From positions 310,001-374,000 of the forward strand of contig NZ_JACHBQ010000001.1 of NCBI RefSeq assembly GCF_014200405.1: DNA of 64,000 nucleotides, in the 5' to 3' direction. The notes beneath the pieces are model-generated. The model worked only from the letters and a program-made list of their open reading frames with translations, searched no databases and had not been told where the DNA came from. The first letter of the stretch is position 1; each line of letters starts with the position of its first letter. Positions 8,556 through 16,543 of this stretch are shown here, piece after piece. This DNA comes from Cryobacterium roopkundense (GTDB lineage Bacteria > Actinomycetota > Actinomycetes > Actinomycetales > Microbacteriaceae). Position numbers and translations under genes: made by a program.

Positions 8556-9989
8556 CTAGAAGGTCTTGTACTGCACCTTGAAGTGTTCCTCGAGCTCTTC
8601 GAGGGTCTTGCCGCGAGTCTCCGGAACGCTCGTGGCCACGAACAGGATGGCCAAGAACCCCACCGCCGCGAAGAGCAGGAAGGTCGCGAACCCCATCGAC
8701 GCCACGAGGGACGGGAAGACGAGCGACACGATCGCGTTCGTGAGCCACAGCACAAGTACCGTGATGCCGATCATCAGGCCGCGCATCTTGAGCGGGAAGA
8801 TCTCAGCGATCATCAGCCACACGAGCGGGCCGATGGTGCCCTGCATAATACCGACGAACAGCAGGATGCCCACGAGCAGCAGCCACGGGCGCAGCGGGTT
8901 GTCTTCGGGCATCGCCACGCCGATAGTGCCCACGAACAGGTGCATGGTCGTCGTGCCGATGAAGCCGAACAGCAGCAGGCTGCGTCGGTTGAACTTGTTG
9001 ATGATGTTGAGCGCCACGAGCACGGCACACACCGAGATCACGCCGTTGAGCACATTGAAGCTCAACGCGGCATCCCGAGTGAAGCCGGCCTGCTCGAGTA
9101 CCTGGGTGCCGTAGTACATCATCGAGTTGATGCCGGTGAGCTGCTGGTACGCGGCCAGGCCGATGCCGATGAACAGCAGGCGGCGCATCCACGGCTGACG
9201 GATGATGTCTGACCAGCCGCCGGAGCGCTCATCCGCTTGCTCGGCATTGAGAAGGCGCACCTCGGTCATTTCGGCGACGGCGCGGCCTTCGGGGCGCACC
9301 TGCATGAGCACGGCGAGGGCTTCTTCGTGCCGGCCCTTGGAGAGCAGCCAGCGGGGGCTTTCCGGCATCCGCAGCATGCCGAAGAACAGCACGAATGCGG
9401 GGAGCACCGCCACCGAGAGCATGTAGCGCCACACGTCTTCGTTTGCGCCCCAGACGTTGCCGATGATGGCGTTGATCGCGAAAGCGAGGAACTGGCCCAT
9501 CACGATCATGAGTTCGTTACGGGAGACCAGGCTCCCACGGCGCTCAAACGGCGCGATCTCCGCGAGGTACACGGGCACCGTAACGGATGCGCCACCGACG
9601 GCGACTCCGAGGATGAAGCGGAACCCGAGCAGGATCTCGTAGGTGGGGGCGATCACGCAGCCCGCAGCTCCGATGAAGAAGATCACGGCGAGCAGCAGGA
9701 TGTTCTTGCGGCGACCGGTGTAGTCGGAGAGGCGTCCGCCGAGGAGGGCGCCGAGGGCGGCACCGATCAACAGCGTGAAGGTAATGAGTCCTTCCTGCAC
9801 CGGGTTGAGGCTGAAGTACTCCATCATGAACGACAGGGCGCCGTTGAGTACTCCGGTGTCGTAGCCGAAGAGCAGGCCGCCGAAGGTGGCGATCACGGCC
9901 ACGAGGCCGAGCCTCCTGTTGTAGGGGCCGTCCGCGAGCGGGGGCAGCTTGAGACTTATCGCATTGGTGATGGGGCCACCGAGTGACAC
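8556..9989 (-). CDS. MFS sugar porter, probably a myo-inositol/sugar:H+ symporter
   Basis: This is a 477-residue sugar-porter-family MFS protein with twelve predicted membrane helices. Family signatures are present: GFGYDTGV-type loop text (LLFGYDTGVLNG), the RLSDYTGRRK loop between helices 2 and 3, PESPRWLL after helix 6, QQLTGINSMMYYG in helix 7, and the closing PETRGKTLEELE. The start is set at GTG 9989 because a GAAAGGA ribosome-binding site sits just upstream; a longer frame to 10076 has no family similarity. Its nearest characterised types are IolT/XylE-like porters. The substrate is inferred: an IolR-like operator lies about 240 bp upstream. It is monocistronic, ending at a hairpin shared with the convergent operon. 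Confidence 0.87.
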   Translation of the reverse strand: MSLGGPITNAISLKLPPLADGPYNRRLGLVAVIATFGGLLFGYDTGVLNGALSFMMEYFSLNPVQEGLITFTLLIGAALGALLGGRLSDYTGRRKNILLLAVIFFIGAAGCVIAPTYEILLGFRFILGVAVGGASVTVPVYLAEIAPFERRGSLVSRNELMIVMGQFLAFAINAIIGNVWGANEDVWRYMLSVAVLPAFVLFFGMLRMPESPRWLLSKGRHEEALAVLMQVRPEGRAVAEMTEVRLLNAEQADERSGGWSDIIRQPWMRRLLFIGIGLAAYQQLTGINSMMYYGTQVLEQAGFTRDAALSFNVLNGVISVCAVLVALNIINKFNRRSLLLFGFIGTTTMHLFVGTIGVAMPEDNPLRPWLLLVGILLFVGIMQGTIGPLVWLMIAEIFPLKMRGLMIGITVLVLWLTNAIVSLVFPSLVASMGFATFLLFAAVGFLAILFVATSVPETRGKTLEELEEHFKVQYKTF

Positions 9990-10225
9990 GTTGTTCCTTT
10001 CAGCGTGATGCGGGCAGGTACTCCGGCGGATGCCCGTGGTCGCGTATCGCGCCGGGCCGGAGGCGTGAGAGCTCACGCCGGGATTCCCGTTGAGTGGGGG
10101 ATTTCGGTCAGCCGCTGGTGTCAGGTGCTGAGGGAAACCAGTGTTTTCTGAATGTGACTGACACGCTCCGTTGCGTCTGTGGCTGCTGATCGAGTGATCG
10201 TGCGGCTCTGGGTGCCTCAGTCATT

Positions 10226-10237
10226 ATGTTAGGACAT
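10226..10237 (-). promoter_or_regulatory. Candidate IolR/GntR-type operator upstream of the sugar porter
   Basis: On the - strand the site reads ATGTCCTAACAT, a 12-bp near-palindrome. Its core TGTCCTAACA fits the KGWCHTRACA pattern I recall for the IolR repressor of corynebacterial inositol genes. It lies about 240 bp upstream of the porter start, so the leader would be long. The rest of the 9990-10264 gap shows nothing else I recognise; no convincing -35/-10 pair was found. Confidence 0.35.
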
Positions 10238-10265
10238 TCTGCCAAGGAATGCGAATGTGGACGCG

Positions 10266-10301
10266 CAAAAAAAGGACCGCACCCTCGCTGAGGGTGCGGT
10301 C
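10266..10301 (-). terminator. Rho-independent terminator of mscL
   Basis: An 11-bp perfect stem (10275-10285 with 10291-10301, gaccgcaccct) has a 5-nt loop. On the - strand it is followed by a run of seven T (10267-10273). It lies about 17 bp beyond the mscL stop. It is the clearest intrinsic terminator in the window. Confidence 0.9.
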
Positions 10302-10317
10302 TGGTGTGCGAACGGAC

Positions 10318-10740
10318 CTAGAGCTTGGGGCGCTGGGCGGCGTTCTGCGCGAGCAGGTCGCGGATCTCGGTGAGGAGGTCGAGCTCGGTCGTGGGGTCCA
10401 CCACGGCGGCGGCGGGAATGCCGGCGTTGCGGCGGCGGTCCTGGGACTCCTTGAGCTTGTTGAGGGGCATCACGAAGACGAAGTACACCACGGCGGCGGT
10501 GAGCACGAACGTGATGAGGGCCGCGAGCACCATGCCGAAAGACAGCGTGGAACCTCCGGGCAGGGCGACAGTCATGGCTCCCGCCAGGCTGTCGGCATTG
10601 AATACTGCAGCGATCAGCGGGTTGAAGATTCCGTTGACGACGGCCTGCACGACAGCGGTGAACGCGACACCGATGACGAAGGCAACGGCGAGGTCGATGA
10701 CGTTGCCGCGCATGATGAATTCTTTGAAGCCATTAAGCAT
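10318..10740 (-). CDS. mscL: Large-conductance mechanosensitive channel MscL
   Basis: The protein has 140 residues, the usual MscL length. The N-terminal amphipathic helix MLNGFKEFIMRGNVIDLAV and first pore helix (about 14-44, with FNPLI at its end) are characteristic. The second membrane helix covers about 68-93, and a charged cytoplasmic C-terminal helix starting near KLKESQDRR closes the protein. It acts as an emergency valve opened by membrane tension on hypo-osmotic shock. It lies 25 bp downstream of an FmdB-type zinc ribbon gene on the same strand. A strong intrinsic terminator follows. Confidence 0.95.
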   Translation of the reverse strand: MLNGFKEFIMRGNVIDLAVAFVIGVAFTAVVQAVVNGIFNPLIAAVFNADSLAGAMTVALPGGSTLSFGMVLAALITFVLTAAVVYFVFVMPLNKLKESQDRRRNAGIPAAAVVDPTTELDLLTEIRDLLAQNAAQRPKL

Positions 10741-10765
10741 GGTGGTGCTCCCGATCAGGTAAGAA

Positions 10766-11125
10766 TTAGGACGCCGTAGCGGCGCTCGAGCTTGAGCTGG
10801 TAGTGGAACCGGAGGACGGCTTCGCGGCTGGAGACGATGTTTCCTTCTTCGCGGTCGAACTGGGGGTGCTCTCCGACTTGGTGGGGGAGGCGGACTCAGA
10901 CTTCTCGCTCGGCTTGCGATCGAGATTGGTGTTGGACCGCTTCGAGTCCGACTTCGAATCGTTGCTATAGAATCCGGACCCGCTGAACGTCACCCCAATA
11001 GAGGAGAACACCTTGCGGAGCTTTCCCTGGCAGGTGGGGCACACCGTGAGCGAGTGGTCGGTGAAGGCCTGCTGGATGTCGAAGGCGGTGTCGCACTCGG
11101 TGCAACGGTAGGAATAGGTAGGCAC
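10766..11125 (-). CDS. FmdB-family zinc ribbon protein with Ser/Lys-rich tail
   Basis: The protein has 119 residues. The first 45 form the FmdB/CxxC zinc ribbon: MPTYSYRCTEC at the start, cysteines at 8, 11, 29 and 32, and a GxGFYS segment after it. The remainder is a disordered Ser/Thr/Lys/Pro-rich tail, common in actinobacterial members. The molecular role of the family is not established; it was named after a putative regulator of formamidase genes. The gene lies between the 5-formyl-THF cyclo-ligase and mscL on the same strand with 25-55 bp gaps, a gene order I recall as frequent in related bacteria. Confidence 0.88.
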   Translation of the reverse strand: MPTYSYRCTECDTAFDIQQAFTDHSLTVCPTCQGKLRKVFSSIGVTFSGSGFYSNDSKSDSKRSNTNLDRKPSEKSESASPTKSESTPSSTAKKETSSPAAKPSSGSTTSSSSSAATAS

Positions 11126-11179
11126 GAAATCTCCAGCTGGTAAGGCGCGGCAGGCGATTGTCTGCCGGGTGGATCAGAA

Positions 11180-11758
11180 TCAGAACGCGATGATGCGGGT
11201 GGGGGTGACCAGGCCGTTGACCGGCTGGTCGTGCACCTCGCGGGGCACTTCCTCCAGGTACTCGCTGTCGAAGACGACGGCGTATACCGGGGGACATTTT
11301 TCCATGGAACCCAGTGTCTTGTCGAAATACCCTCGACCCCAACCCATGCGCAACCCCGACGCATCCACTGCCGCAGCCGGCACGATGATGAGGTCAACGT
11401 CGTTGATGGCGATCGGACCGAGCAGCTCACCCACGGCTTCCGGCACTCCGGCGAGACCTTCGATCTCGTCTTCGTTGTTGCCGACGGTCCAGTCGAGCAG
11501 TCCGTCCTCCCTCGAAATGGGGAAGAGCACGCGTATGCCCTGCTCCGCTGCCCAGTTCACGAAGGGACGAGTGTTCGGCTCGTTGTTCGAGGAGAGGTAG
11601 CAGGAGATCGATTGGGCGGACACCTCGGCAACGAGCCGTTGCAGGTTCTCGGTGAAACCGGCCGAGGCGTCTTCGCGCTCGAGTGAGGTGAGATTGCGGC
11701 GGCGTTCCCGTAGCTCAGCCCGGAGCGCTCTCTTCTGGTGAGCGATGTCTGAGTCCAT
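11180..11758 (-). CDS. 5-formyltetrahydrofolate cyclo-ligase
   Basis: The 192-residue protein belongs to the family that converts 5-formyl-THF with ATP to 5,10-methenyl-THF in folate recycling. The family signature near the C-terminus is GWGRGYFDKTL. Basic residues at the start (QKRALRAELRERRR) match the usual N-terminal nucleotide/substrate-binding helix. The ATG at 11758 gives the normal family length; an in-frame ATG three codons upstream is also possible. It is divergent from galU with only 34 bp between start codons, so the promoters must overlap each other's 5' ends. Confidence 0.92.
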   Translation of the reverse strand: MDSDIAHQKRALRAELRERRRNLTSLEREDASAGFTENLQRLVAEVSAQSISCYLSSNNEPNTRPFVNWAAEQGIRVLFPISREDGLLDWTVGNNEDEIEGLAGVPEAVGELLGPIAINDVDLIIVPAAAVDASGLRMGWGRGYFDKTLGSMEKCPPVYAVVFDSEYLEEVPREVHDQPVNGLVTPTRIIAF

Positions 11759-11792
11759 ACAAGACATTCTAGATGCCGCTAACGTAGGGGCC

Positions 11793-12689
11793 ATGGGAAC
11801 CCAAATTACGAAGGCCGTCATTCCAGCAGCAGGTCTCGGCACACGATTCTTGCCCGCAACCAAGGCGATGCCCAAGGAGATGCTCCCCGTGGTGGACAAA
11901 CCCGCCATCCAGTACGTCGTTGAGGAGGCCGTGGCGGCCGGGCTGAGCGACATCCTGATGGTGACGGGACGCAACAAGAACGCCCTCGAGAACCACTTCG
12001 ACCGCATGACGGAACTTGAAGCCATCCTCGAGCGCAAGGGTGACCACTCCCGTCTCACCAAGGTACGCGAGTCCAACGAGCTCGCCGACATCCATTACGT
12101 GCGCCAGGGAGACCCGCGCGGACTCGGCCATGCCGTGCTCCGCGCTCGCATGCACGTGAACCACGAACCCTTCGCCGTGCTCCTCGGTGATGACATCATC
12201 GACGCCCGCGACACTCTCCTCACCCAGATGCTCGATGAACAGGTGAAGCGCAACACCACTATCGTCGCCCTGATGGAAGTCGACCCCTCCCAGATTCACA
12301 TGTACGGCGCTGCGGCGATCGAGCCCACCGATGACCCAGACGTCGTGCGCATCACCGGCCTGGTGGAAAAGCCCAGCGCAGCGGATGCCCCCTCCAACCT
12401 CGCCATCATCGGCCGCTACGTGCTGCGCCCCGAGATCTTCGACATCCTCGAGCACACGGCGCCGGGCAAGGGTAACGAGATCCAGCTCACCGACGCGCTG
12501 CAGGAGATGGCCATCAACCCCGAGGAGACCGGTGGGGTGTACGGCGTGATCTTCCGCGGCCGTCGGTACGACACCGGGGACCGACTCGACTACATCAAGG
12601 CCATCGTGCAGCTTGCCGTGGACCGTGAAGACCTCGGGCCGGACCTGCGCCCGTGGCTGCACGACTTCGTGGGCACGCTCGACAAGTAG
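11793..12689 (+). CDS. galU: UTP-glucose-1-phosphate uridylyltransferase
   Basis: This 298-residue nucleotidyltransferase makes UDP-glucose. The N-terminal motif PAAGLGTRFLPATKAMPKEM (11-30) is the nucleotide-binding signature, followed by VDKPAIQYVVEEA. VLLGDDIID carries the metal-binding Asp and VEKPS the sugar-binding segment. The start is ATG 11793; the longer frame upstream adds non-homologous sequence that overlaps the divergent gene. Downstream on the same strand come a RimJ-like acetyltransferase and a GlpR/SepX-like membrane protein. This is a known actinobacterial neighbourhood, here without the moeA/glp gene that often sits between galU and rimJ. Confidence 0.95.
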   Translation: MGTQITKAVIPAAGLGTRFLPATKAMPKEMLPVVDKPAIQYVVEEAVAAGLSDILMVTGRNKNALENHFDRMTELEAILERKGDHSRLTKVRESNELADIHYVRQGDPRGLGHAVLRARMHVNHEPFAVLLGDDIIDARDTLLTQMLDEQVKRNTTIVALMEVDPSQIHMYGAAAIEPTDDPDVVRITGLVEKPSAADAPSNLAIIGRYVLRPEIFDILEHTAPGKGNEIQLTDALQEMAINPEETGGVYGVIFRGRRYDTGDRLDYIKAIVQLAVDREDLGPDLRPWLHDFVGTLDK

Positions 12690-12740
12690 GCTTTTCCCAG
12701 ACGAACGCCCACCCCAGCCCCGCAGACAGACAGGTCACAC

Positions 12741-13400
12741 GTGCCACTCGCCATTCCCACCCTCCGGGAGGGCCTCGTTACTCTGCGCCCGGTGCGCTTG
12801 CGGGACGCGAAGGCCCTCGAGGGTGAACTTCTCGACAACCGCTCCTGGCTGCGCAAATGGGAGGCGACCAACCCCTACGCGCCGATGTCTTTCGACTCGC
12901 GGGCGAGCATTCGTGGTCTGCTGTCCCACTCGCGGGCCGGCAACGGGCTGCCGTTCATTGTGGAGTACGACGGGCAGCTGGCCGGGCAGCTCAACGTCTC
13001 GTCGATCGCCTGGGGTTCGTTGTCGTCGGCGAGCATGGGCTATTGGGTCGGCGAGAAGTTCGCCGGCAAGTCGGTTACGCCCACGGCCGTGGCCCTGGCC
13101 ACCGACTATTGCTTCTACCAGCTCGGGCTGCACCGCATGGAAATCTGTATCCGCCCCGAGAACGCGCCGTCGTTGCGGGTGGTCGAGAAACTCGGGTTTC
13201 GCTACGAAGGTCTGCGTCGCCGATTCATCCACATCAATGGGGACTGGCGCGACCACTTCTGTTTCGGGCTTGTGGCCGAAGAGCTCGACCAGGGCGTGAT
13301 GCGGCGGTGGAAAGACGGCCGGGTGCCGGCCGACGCCGCCGTCGTGTCCGAGGCGGACCGAGAGCGCTCGGCGCATCCGCTGGACATCAAGACCCGATAA
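12741..13400 (+). CDS. RimJ/RimL-type GNAT N-acetyltransferase
   Basis: The protein has 219 residues with a GNAT fold of the RimJ/RimL subfamily. Residues 8-150 hold the acetyltransferase core, including the acetyl-CoA pyrophosphate segment near VGEKFAGKSV (a variant of the usual R/Q-x-x-G-x-G/A), and the helix NAPSLRVVEKLGFRYEGLRR typical of this subfamily. The last 40 residues are charged. It starts at a GTG 51 bp after galU, probably in the same transcript. RimJ acetylates ribosomal protein S5 in E. coli; the substrate of the actinobacterial member is not known. Confidence 0.88.
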   Translation: MPLAIPTLREGLVTLRPVRLRDAKALEGELLDNRSWLRKWEATNPYAPMSFDSRASIRGLLSHSRAGNGLPFIVEYDGQLAGQLNVSSIAWGSLSSASMGYWVGEKFAGKSVTPTAVALATDYCFYQLGLHRMEICIRPENAPSLRVVEKLGFRYEGLRRRFIHINGDWRDHFCFGLVAEELDQGVMRRWKDGRVPADAAVVSEADRERSAHPLDIKTR

Positions 13401-13403
13401 TTC

Positions 13404-13417
13404 TTGTACAGGTACAA
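13404..13417. promoter_or_regulatory. Palindrome upstream of the GlpR/SepX-like gene
   Basis: TTGTAC-AG-GTACAA is a perfect 6+6 inverted repeat in the only AT-rich stretch of the 90-bp gap between the acetyltransferase and the membrane-protein gene. It could be a regulator site or part of a promoter. No regulator candidate is adjacent. Confidence 0.3.
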
Positions 13418-13490
13418 ATTATGTCAAATATCGAGGACACACCACCCGTAATCATGCCCGGATCGCCCGCTGACTCTTACCGTTGTCAAC

Positions 13491-14465
13491 ATGACTGGTG
13501 AGGCTCTGGGTGGTGGGGTGATGGTAGCGGTGGCTGCTGTGCTCTGGGTGGCGTATCTGATGCCCACCTGGTCGCGCCGCAGGGAGTACCTCGCCACCGA
13601 GCGAAATGCGGTGCGCTTGCAGCAGACTCTGCGCATTCTGGCCGAAACCGCCGAGGTTCCGCAGCAGGTTCGCCTTGAGGCGAATGCCCGCACCGTGGCC
13701 GAACAACAAAAGATCCTCGCGCAGAGCGAGGAGGCCGCGCGCAACACTGCCCGCGCCCTGGCGAAGGCGCAGGTAAAGTCGGATGCCGAGGCGAAAGCCG
13801 CCGAAGCGGATGCCGAGGCCGCAGCGCGCGGTGTTGTCGCCGCCATCGAGGCGGCCAACCGGGTGCCCGTGCCGGTGTCGCCGGCCAAGATCATGCGACG
13901 GCTGCGTCGTGGACGTGCCCTCAGTTCGCTCGTCTTGCTCACCGGGCTGCTCTGCACTCTCGGCGGCATCGTGCCGATCGTGGCGACCGGATCCTGGTTT
14001 CTGCTCGGAATGGGGGTGGCCACGATTGTGGCCGCTTTCCTCACGCTCTCCAGGCTGGCGCGGGTGGCGCGCACCGCCCGCGTCGTGCACGTGTCGGTGC
14101 CCGAGCGCGTTCGGCTCACCGGTCAAACCTTCGAGCCCGTTCAGTTCGAAGATGTTCCCGTCGTGGTGCAGACCTGGACTCCCCAGCCCCTTCCCCGGCC
14201 GATGCACCTTTCGCGTGGGTCGATCGCGCAGACCGCCATGGCCTCGGTGGATGCCGCGGCCCAGCTGCGCCGGGTAGCAGCCGAGGCAGACATCGAACGT
14301 CGGGCATCGCAGATCAGCGCTGCCGCCGCTCCGGCGCCGCGCTCTCTGCCGGTTGCCAAGCCCGCTGCGGACAGCCGTTTTGCCGCGATGGGTATCGTGG
14401 GCGAGACCGAGCCCGGCATGACCGACCTCGACGCCGTGTTGCGTCGCCGTCGCGCCGTCGGTTAG
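13491..14465 (+). CDS. GlpR/SepX-like actinobacterial division membrane protein
   Basis: The protein has 324 residues. A first membrane helix (8-26) ends in YLMPTWSRRREYL. A long Ala/Glu/Arg-rich coiled segment follows (about 35-125), then two more membrane helices (143-165 and 168-189) and a mostly disordered tail with a conserved-looking C-terminal stretch. The N-terminal helix followed by a P-x-W-x-RRR(D/E) cluster, the paired later helices and the location after galU and rimJ match SepX of Streptomyces and GlpR of Corynebacterium. These are membrane partners of the divisome/polar growth machinery. The assignment is from architecture and gene order, not alignment. The GlpR partner Glp (a MoeA-like protein) is not encoded here. 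Confidence 0.62.
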   Translation: MTGEALGGGVMVAVAAVLWVAYLMPTWSRRREYLATERNAVRLQQTLRILAETAEVPQQVRLEANARTVAEQQKILAQSEEAARNTARALAKAQVKSDAEAKAAEADAEAAARGVVAAIEAANRVPVPVSPAKIMRRLRRGRALSSLVLLTGLLCTLGGIVPIVATGSWFLLGMGVATIVAAFLTLSRLARVARTARVVHVSVPERVRLTGQTFEPVQFEDVPVVVQTWTPQPLPRPMHLSRGSIAQTAMASVDAAAQLRRVAAEADIERRASQISAAAAPAPRSLPVAKPAADSRFAAMGIVGETEPGMTDLDAVLRRRRAVG

Positions 14466-14629
14466 GGGCTCGACCCGCGGCATCCGCTTCAGCCGTCTTC
14501 CTGAGGCGGCGACTGCCCTCGTGCGCCGCAAAGCTGCACGGGCTGGCGGTATCGCGGGCGCCCGTGCAGCTTTCGGGCGCACGTGGCACCGGCAGGGTGC
14601 CCGGCCGTGATATTCTGCATAGGCAGTCA

Positions 14630-14705
14630 GGGGCTATGGCGCAGTTGGTAGCGCGTCTCGTTCGCAATGAGAAGGTCAGGAGTTCGAATCTCCTTAGCTC
14701 CACCA
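14630..14705 (+). tRNA. tRNA-Ala (anticodon CGC), CCA encoded
   Basis: A 76-nt cloverleaf. The acceptor stem GGGGCTA pairs with TAGCTCC, followed by discriminator A and encoded CCA (14703-14705). The D arm contains AGTTGGTA, the anticodon loop is TTCGCAA (anticodon CGC, reading GCG), and the T arm contains GTTCGAATC. It stands alone between the SepX-like gene and the IclR gene. Confidence 0.97.
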
Positions 14706-14710
14706 CTGTA

Positions 14711-14760
14711 AACACACGAAGGGCCGACATCCAAGAGGATGTCGGCCCTTCGTGTGTGTT
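14711..14760. terminator. Long hairpin terminator after tRNA-Ala
   Basis: A roughly 20-bp nearly perfect stem (14711-14732 with 14737-14760, core gaagggccgacatcc) has a 4-nt loop. It starts 5 bp after the tRNA CCA and lies between the + strand tRNA and the convergent IclR gene, so it can serve both strands. Confidence 0.88.
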
Positions 14761-14800
14761 GAGTTCGGTGTCGCCTCAGCTTCCGCTCGGTGGTGCATCG

Positions 14801-15601
14801 CTAGCGCGCGGGGTGTTGCAACTTCTGCGTGATCCTGTGGGCCTCATCGAGGAGCATCTGCCCGAGGTATGGTTGACGCCCCGCCCGGAATCGCGGCTCG
14901 ATGCCGGTGAGGGAAAGTGCCCAGGTGGGGCGGCCGGCACGGTCGAAGATGGCCGCGCCCATGCCCCAGCTGCCCTCGAGGATGAGTTCGGGGTTGACCG
15001 CGTAGCCCGTGGCCCGTGTCTGTTCGATGTGCGCTCGAATGGCGTCGGGTGAGTGCTGCTCGCCCCAGCGCTCGATGAAGGCCTCATCCTGCACGAGCAG
15101 GCCGTCGACTTCCTCGGTGGACAGGTAGGCCATGATGGCCAGGCCAGCGGATGCGACGCCGAGCGGAAAGCGCACTCCCTCGTGCAGCACGAACGAGCGA
15201 ATGGGAAAGCTGCCCTCCTCGCGCAGCAGGCAGATTGTCTCGGCGCCTCTCCGGATGGAGAGGAAGGCGCTCTCGCCCGTCTCTTCGGCCAGGCGATGCA
15301 GGCTCGGGCGGGCGAGGTCTTCGATGGGGTACGACTGGGCGGCCACGGTGCCCATGACGAAGATCTCCGGGCCGTAGCGCCACGTGCCGGCGGTCGGGTC
15401 GTGGTCGAGCAGTCCCTCAGCGACAAGGGACGCGAGCAACCGGTGAACCGTGGGCCGGGTGAGCCCGCATTCGCGCACGATCTGGGCCAGCGGCACGCCG
15501 GCGGGGTTCTGGCCGACCAGGCGCAGCAGCAGGGCTACCCGGCTCACGACCTGGGCGCCCTGAACGGGGCGTGGTGAACCGGTATGTGTCTGGGTGGCCA
15601 C
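14801..15601 (-). CDS. IclR-family transcriptional regulator
   Basis: The protein has 266 residues. The winged helix-turn-helix occupies about 15-80 (QVVSRVALLLRLVG through THE LTRPTVHRLLASL recognition helix), and the effector-binding IclR domain fills the rest, with ASAGLAIMAYL and the late GAAIFD segment typical of it. The GTG at 15601 is chosen as start because it gives the standard IclR length; the longer frame runs into the operator region. It is divergent from the CoA-transferase/thiolase operon, and two similar palindromes in the shared 200-bp gap are its likely binding sites. It probably controls breakdown of a ketoacid or aromatic-derived intermediate; the inducer is unknown. Confidence 0.9.
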   Translation of the reverse strand: MATQTHTGSPRPVQGAQVVSRVALLLRLVGQNPAGVPLAQIVRECGLTRPTVHRLLASLVAEGLLDHDPTAGTWRYGPEIFVMGTVAAQSYPIEDLARPSLHRLAEETGESAFLSIRRGAETICLLREEGSFPIRSFVLHEGVRFPLGVASAGLAIMAYLSTEEVDGLLVQDEAFIERWGEQHSPDAIRAHIEQTRATGYAVNPELILEGSWGMGAAIFDRAGRPTWALSLTGIEPRFRAGRQPYLGQMLLDEAHRITQKLQHPAR

Positions 15602-15632
15602 GGTGCCCGCTTTCCCTCGGTGGAACGCCTTG

Positions 15633-15649
15633 TGTCCATAATATGGACA
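15633..15649. promoter_or_regulatory. Probable IclR operator 1
   Basis: TGTCCAT-AAT-ATGGACA is a perfect 7+7 palindrome 32 bp upstream of the iclR start codon, suited to autoregulation. It resembles the second palindrome at 15754 in core (GTCCAY-N3-RTGGAC). Confidence 0.6.
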
Positions 15650-15706
15650 TGAGGTGCGGCCGCGCTCACGCCGTGGATGGTTCACGGGAATGCACCTCTC
15701 GATCCA

Positions 15707-15768
15707 TTGACACAGGGGCCGTAATCACGGTTGTGTAGAGGGATACCAGCCGGGTCCACAAAGTGGAC
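15707..15768 (+). promoter_or_regulatory. Promoter-like hexamer and probable IclR operator 2 of the CoA-transferase operon
   Basis: A TTGACA box at 15707-15712 could be a -35 element; the matching -10 is weak (around TGTGTAGAG, 15732-15740). GTCCAC-AAA-GTGGAC at 15754-15768 is a perfect 6+6 palindrome just downstream, 32 bp before the first gene. Binding there would block transcription, or activate if the true start lies elsewhere. Confidence 0.5.
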
Positions 15769-15800
15769 ACGGCCCACAGTCCACTCAATGAGGAGATCCA

Positions 15801-16532
15801 GTGACCAAGGTGCACACAAGCGCGGCAGAGGCCCTCGCCGACGTTCTCACAGACGGCATGGTGCTCGCGGTAGGGGGCTTCGGCCTCAGCGGCATTCCGG
15901 CCGACCTGATCGACGCGGTGCGGGCATCCGGTGTGAAAGACCTCACCGTGGTCTCCAACAACATGGGCATCGACGGCAAGGGCCTCGGCGTGCTGCTCGA
16001 AGCCGGCCAGGTGCGCAAGGTGATCGCCTCCTACGTGGGCGAGAACAAGCTCTTCGCCGAGCAGTTCCTCGCCGGGGCGCTCGAGGTGGAGTTCAGCCCC
16101 CAGGGCACCCTCGCCGAGCGCCTGCGGGCAGGCGGCGCGGGCATCCCCGCTTTCTACACGAAGACCGGCGTGGGCACGCTCATCGCCGAGGGCAAGCCAC
16201 TCGCCGACTTCGACGGCGTCACCTACGTGCAGGAACGCGGAATCGTAGCGGATGTCGCACTCGTGAAGGCCTATCTCGCCGATACCAGAGGCAACCTCGT
16301 CTACCGCTACACGGCGCGCAATTTCAACCCCGTGGTCGCGACCGCGGGCCTCGTGACGATCGCCGAGGCCGAACGCATCGTCGAGCCAGGCGAGATCGAG
16401 CCCGACCACGTGGTGACGCCCGGGGTCTATGTGCAGAGACTCGTGCAGTCAGCCAACCGCACCAAGGACATCGAACAACGCACCGTGCGCACCCGCCCGG
16501 CTGCGTTCATGACAGCAGCCGCAACGGCATAA
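15801..16532 (+). CDS. 3-oxoacid CoA-transferase, subunit A
   Basis: This is a 243-residue alpha subunit of a class I CoA-transferase (SCOT/PcaI type). The glycine-rich GGFGLSG at 25-31 is the oxyanion-hole signature, and the segment [12 protein letters not shown] is typical. With the next gene it would move CoA from succinyl-CoA (or acetyl-CoA) to a 3-oxoacid such as acetoacetate or 3-oxoadipate. It is the first gene of an operon with subunit B (11 bp gap, AAGGAG ribosome-binding site) and a thiolase. The divergent IclR gene and operator pair suggest substrate-induced expression. Confidence 0.92.
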   Translation: MTKVHTSAAEALADVLTDGMVLAVGGFGLSGIPADLIDAVRASGVKDLTVVSNNMGIDGKGLGVLLEAGQVRKVIASYVGENKLFAEQFLAGALEVEFSPQGTLAERLRAGGAGIPAFYTKTGVGTLIAEGKPLADFDGVTYVQERGIVADVALVKAYLADTRGNLVYRYTARNFNPVVATAGLVTIAEAERIVEPGEIEPDHVVTPGVYVQRLVQSANRTKDIEQRTVRTRPAAFMTAAATA

Positions 16533-16543
16533 GGAGAGTTGAC

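Noticed and set aside
10021-10225. A promoter or gene in the gap upstream of the sugar porter
   Set aside because: I found no -35/-10 pair at proper spacing and no open frame with a ribosome-binding site.
11769-12662. A long - strand frame opposite galU
   Set aside because: It is an antisense shadow of a certain gene, with composition typical of reverse reading of high-GC codons.
13432-13445. A WhiA-type GACAC site upstream of the SepX-like gene
   Set aside because: A 5-base match is expected by chance many times in 64 kb, so it carries no weight alone.
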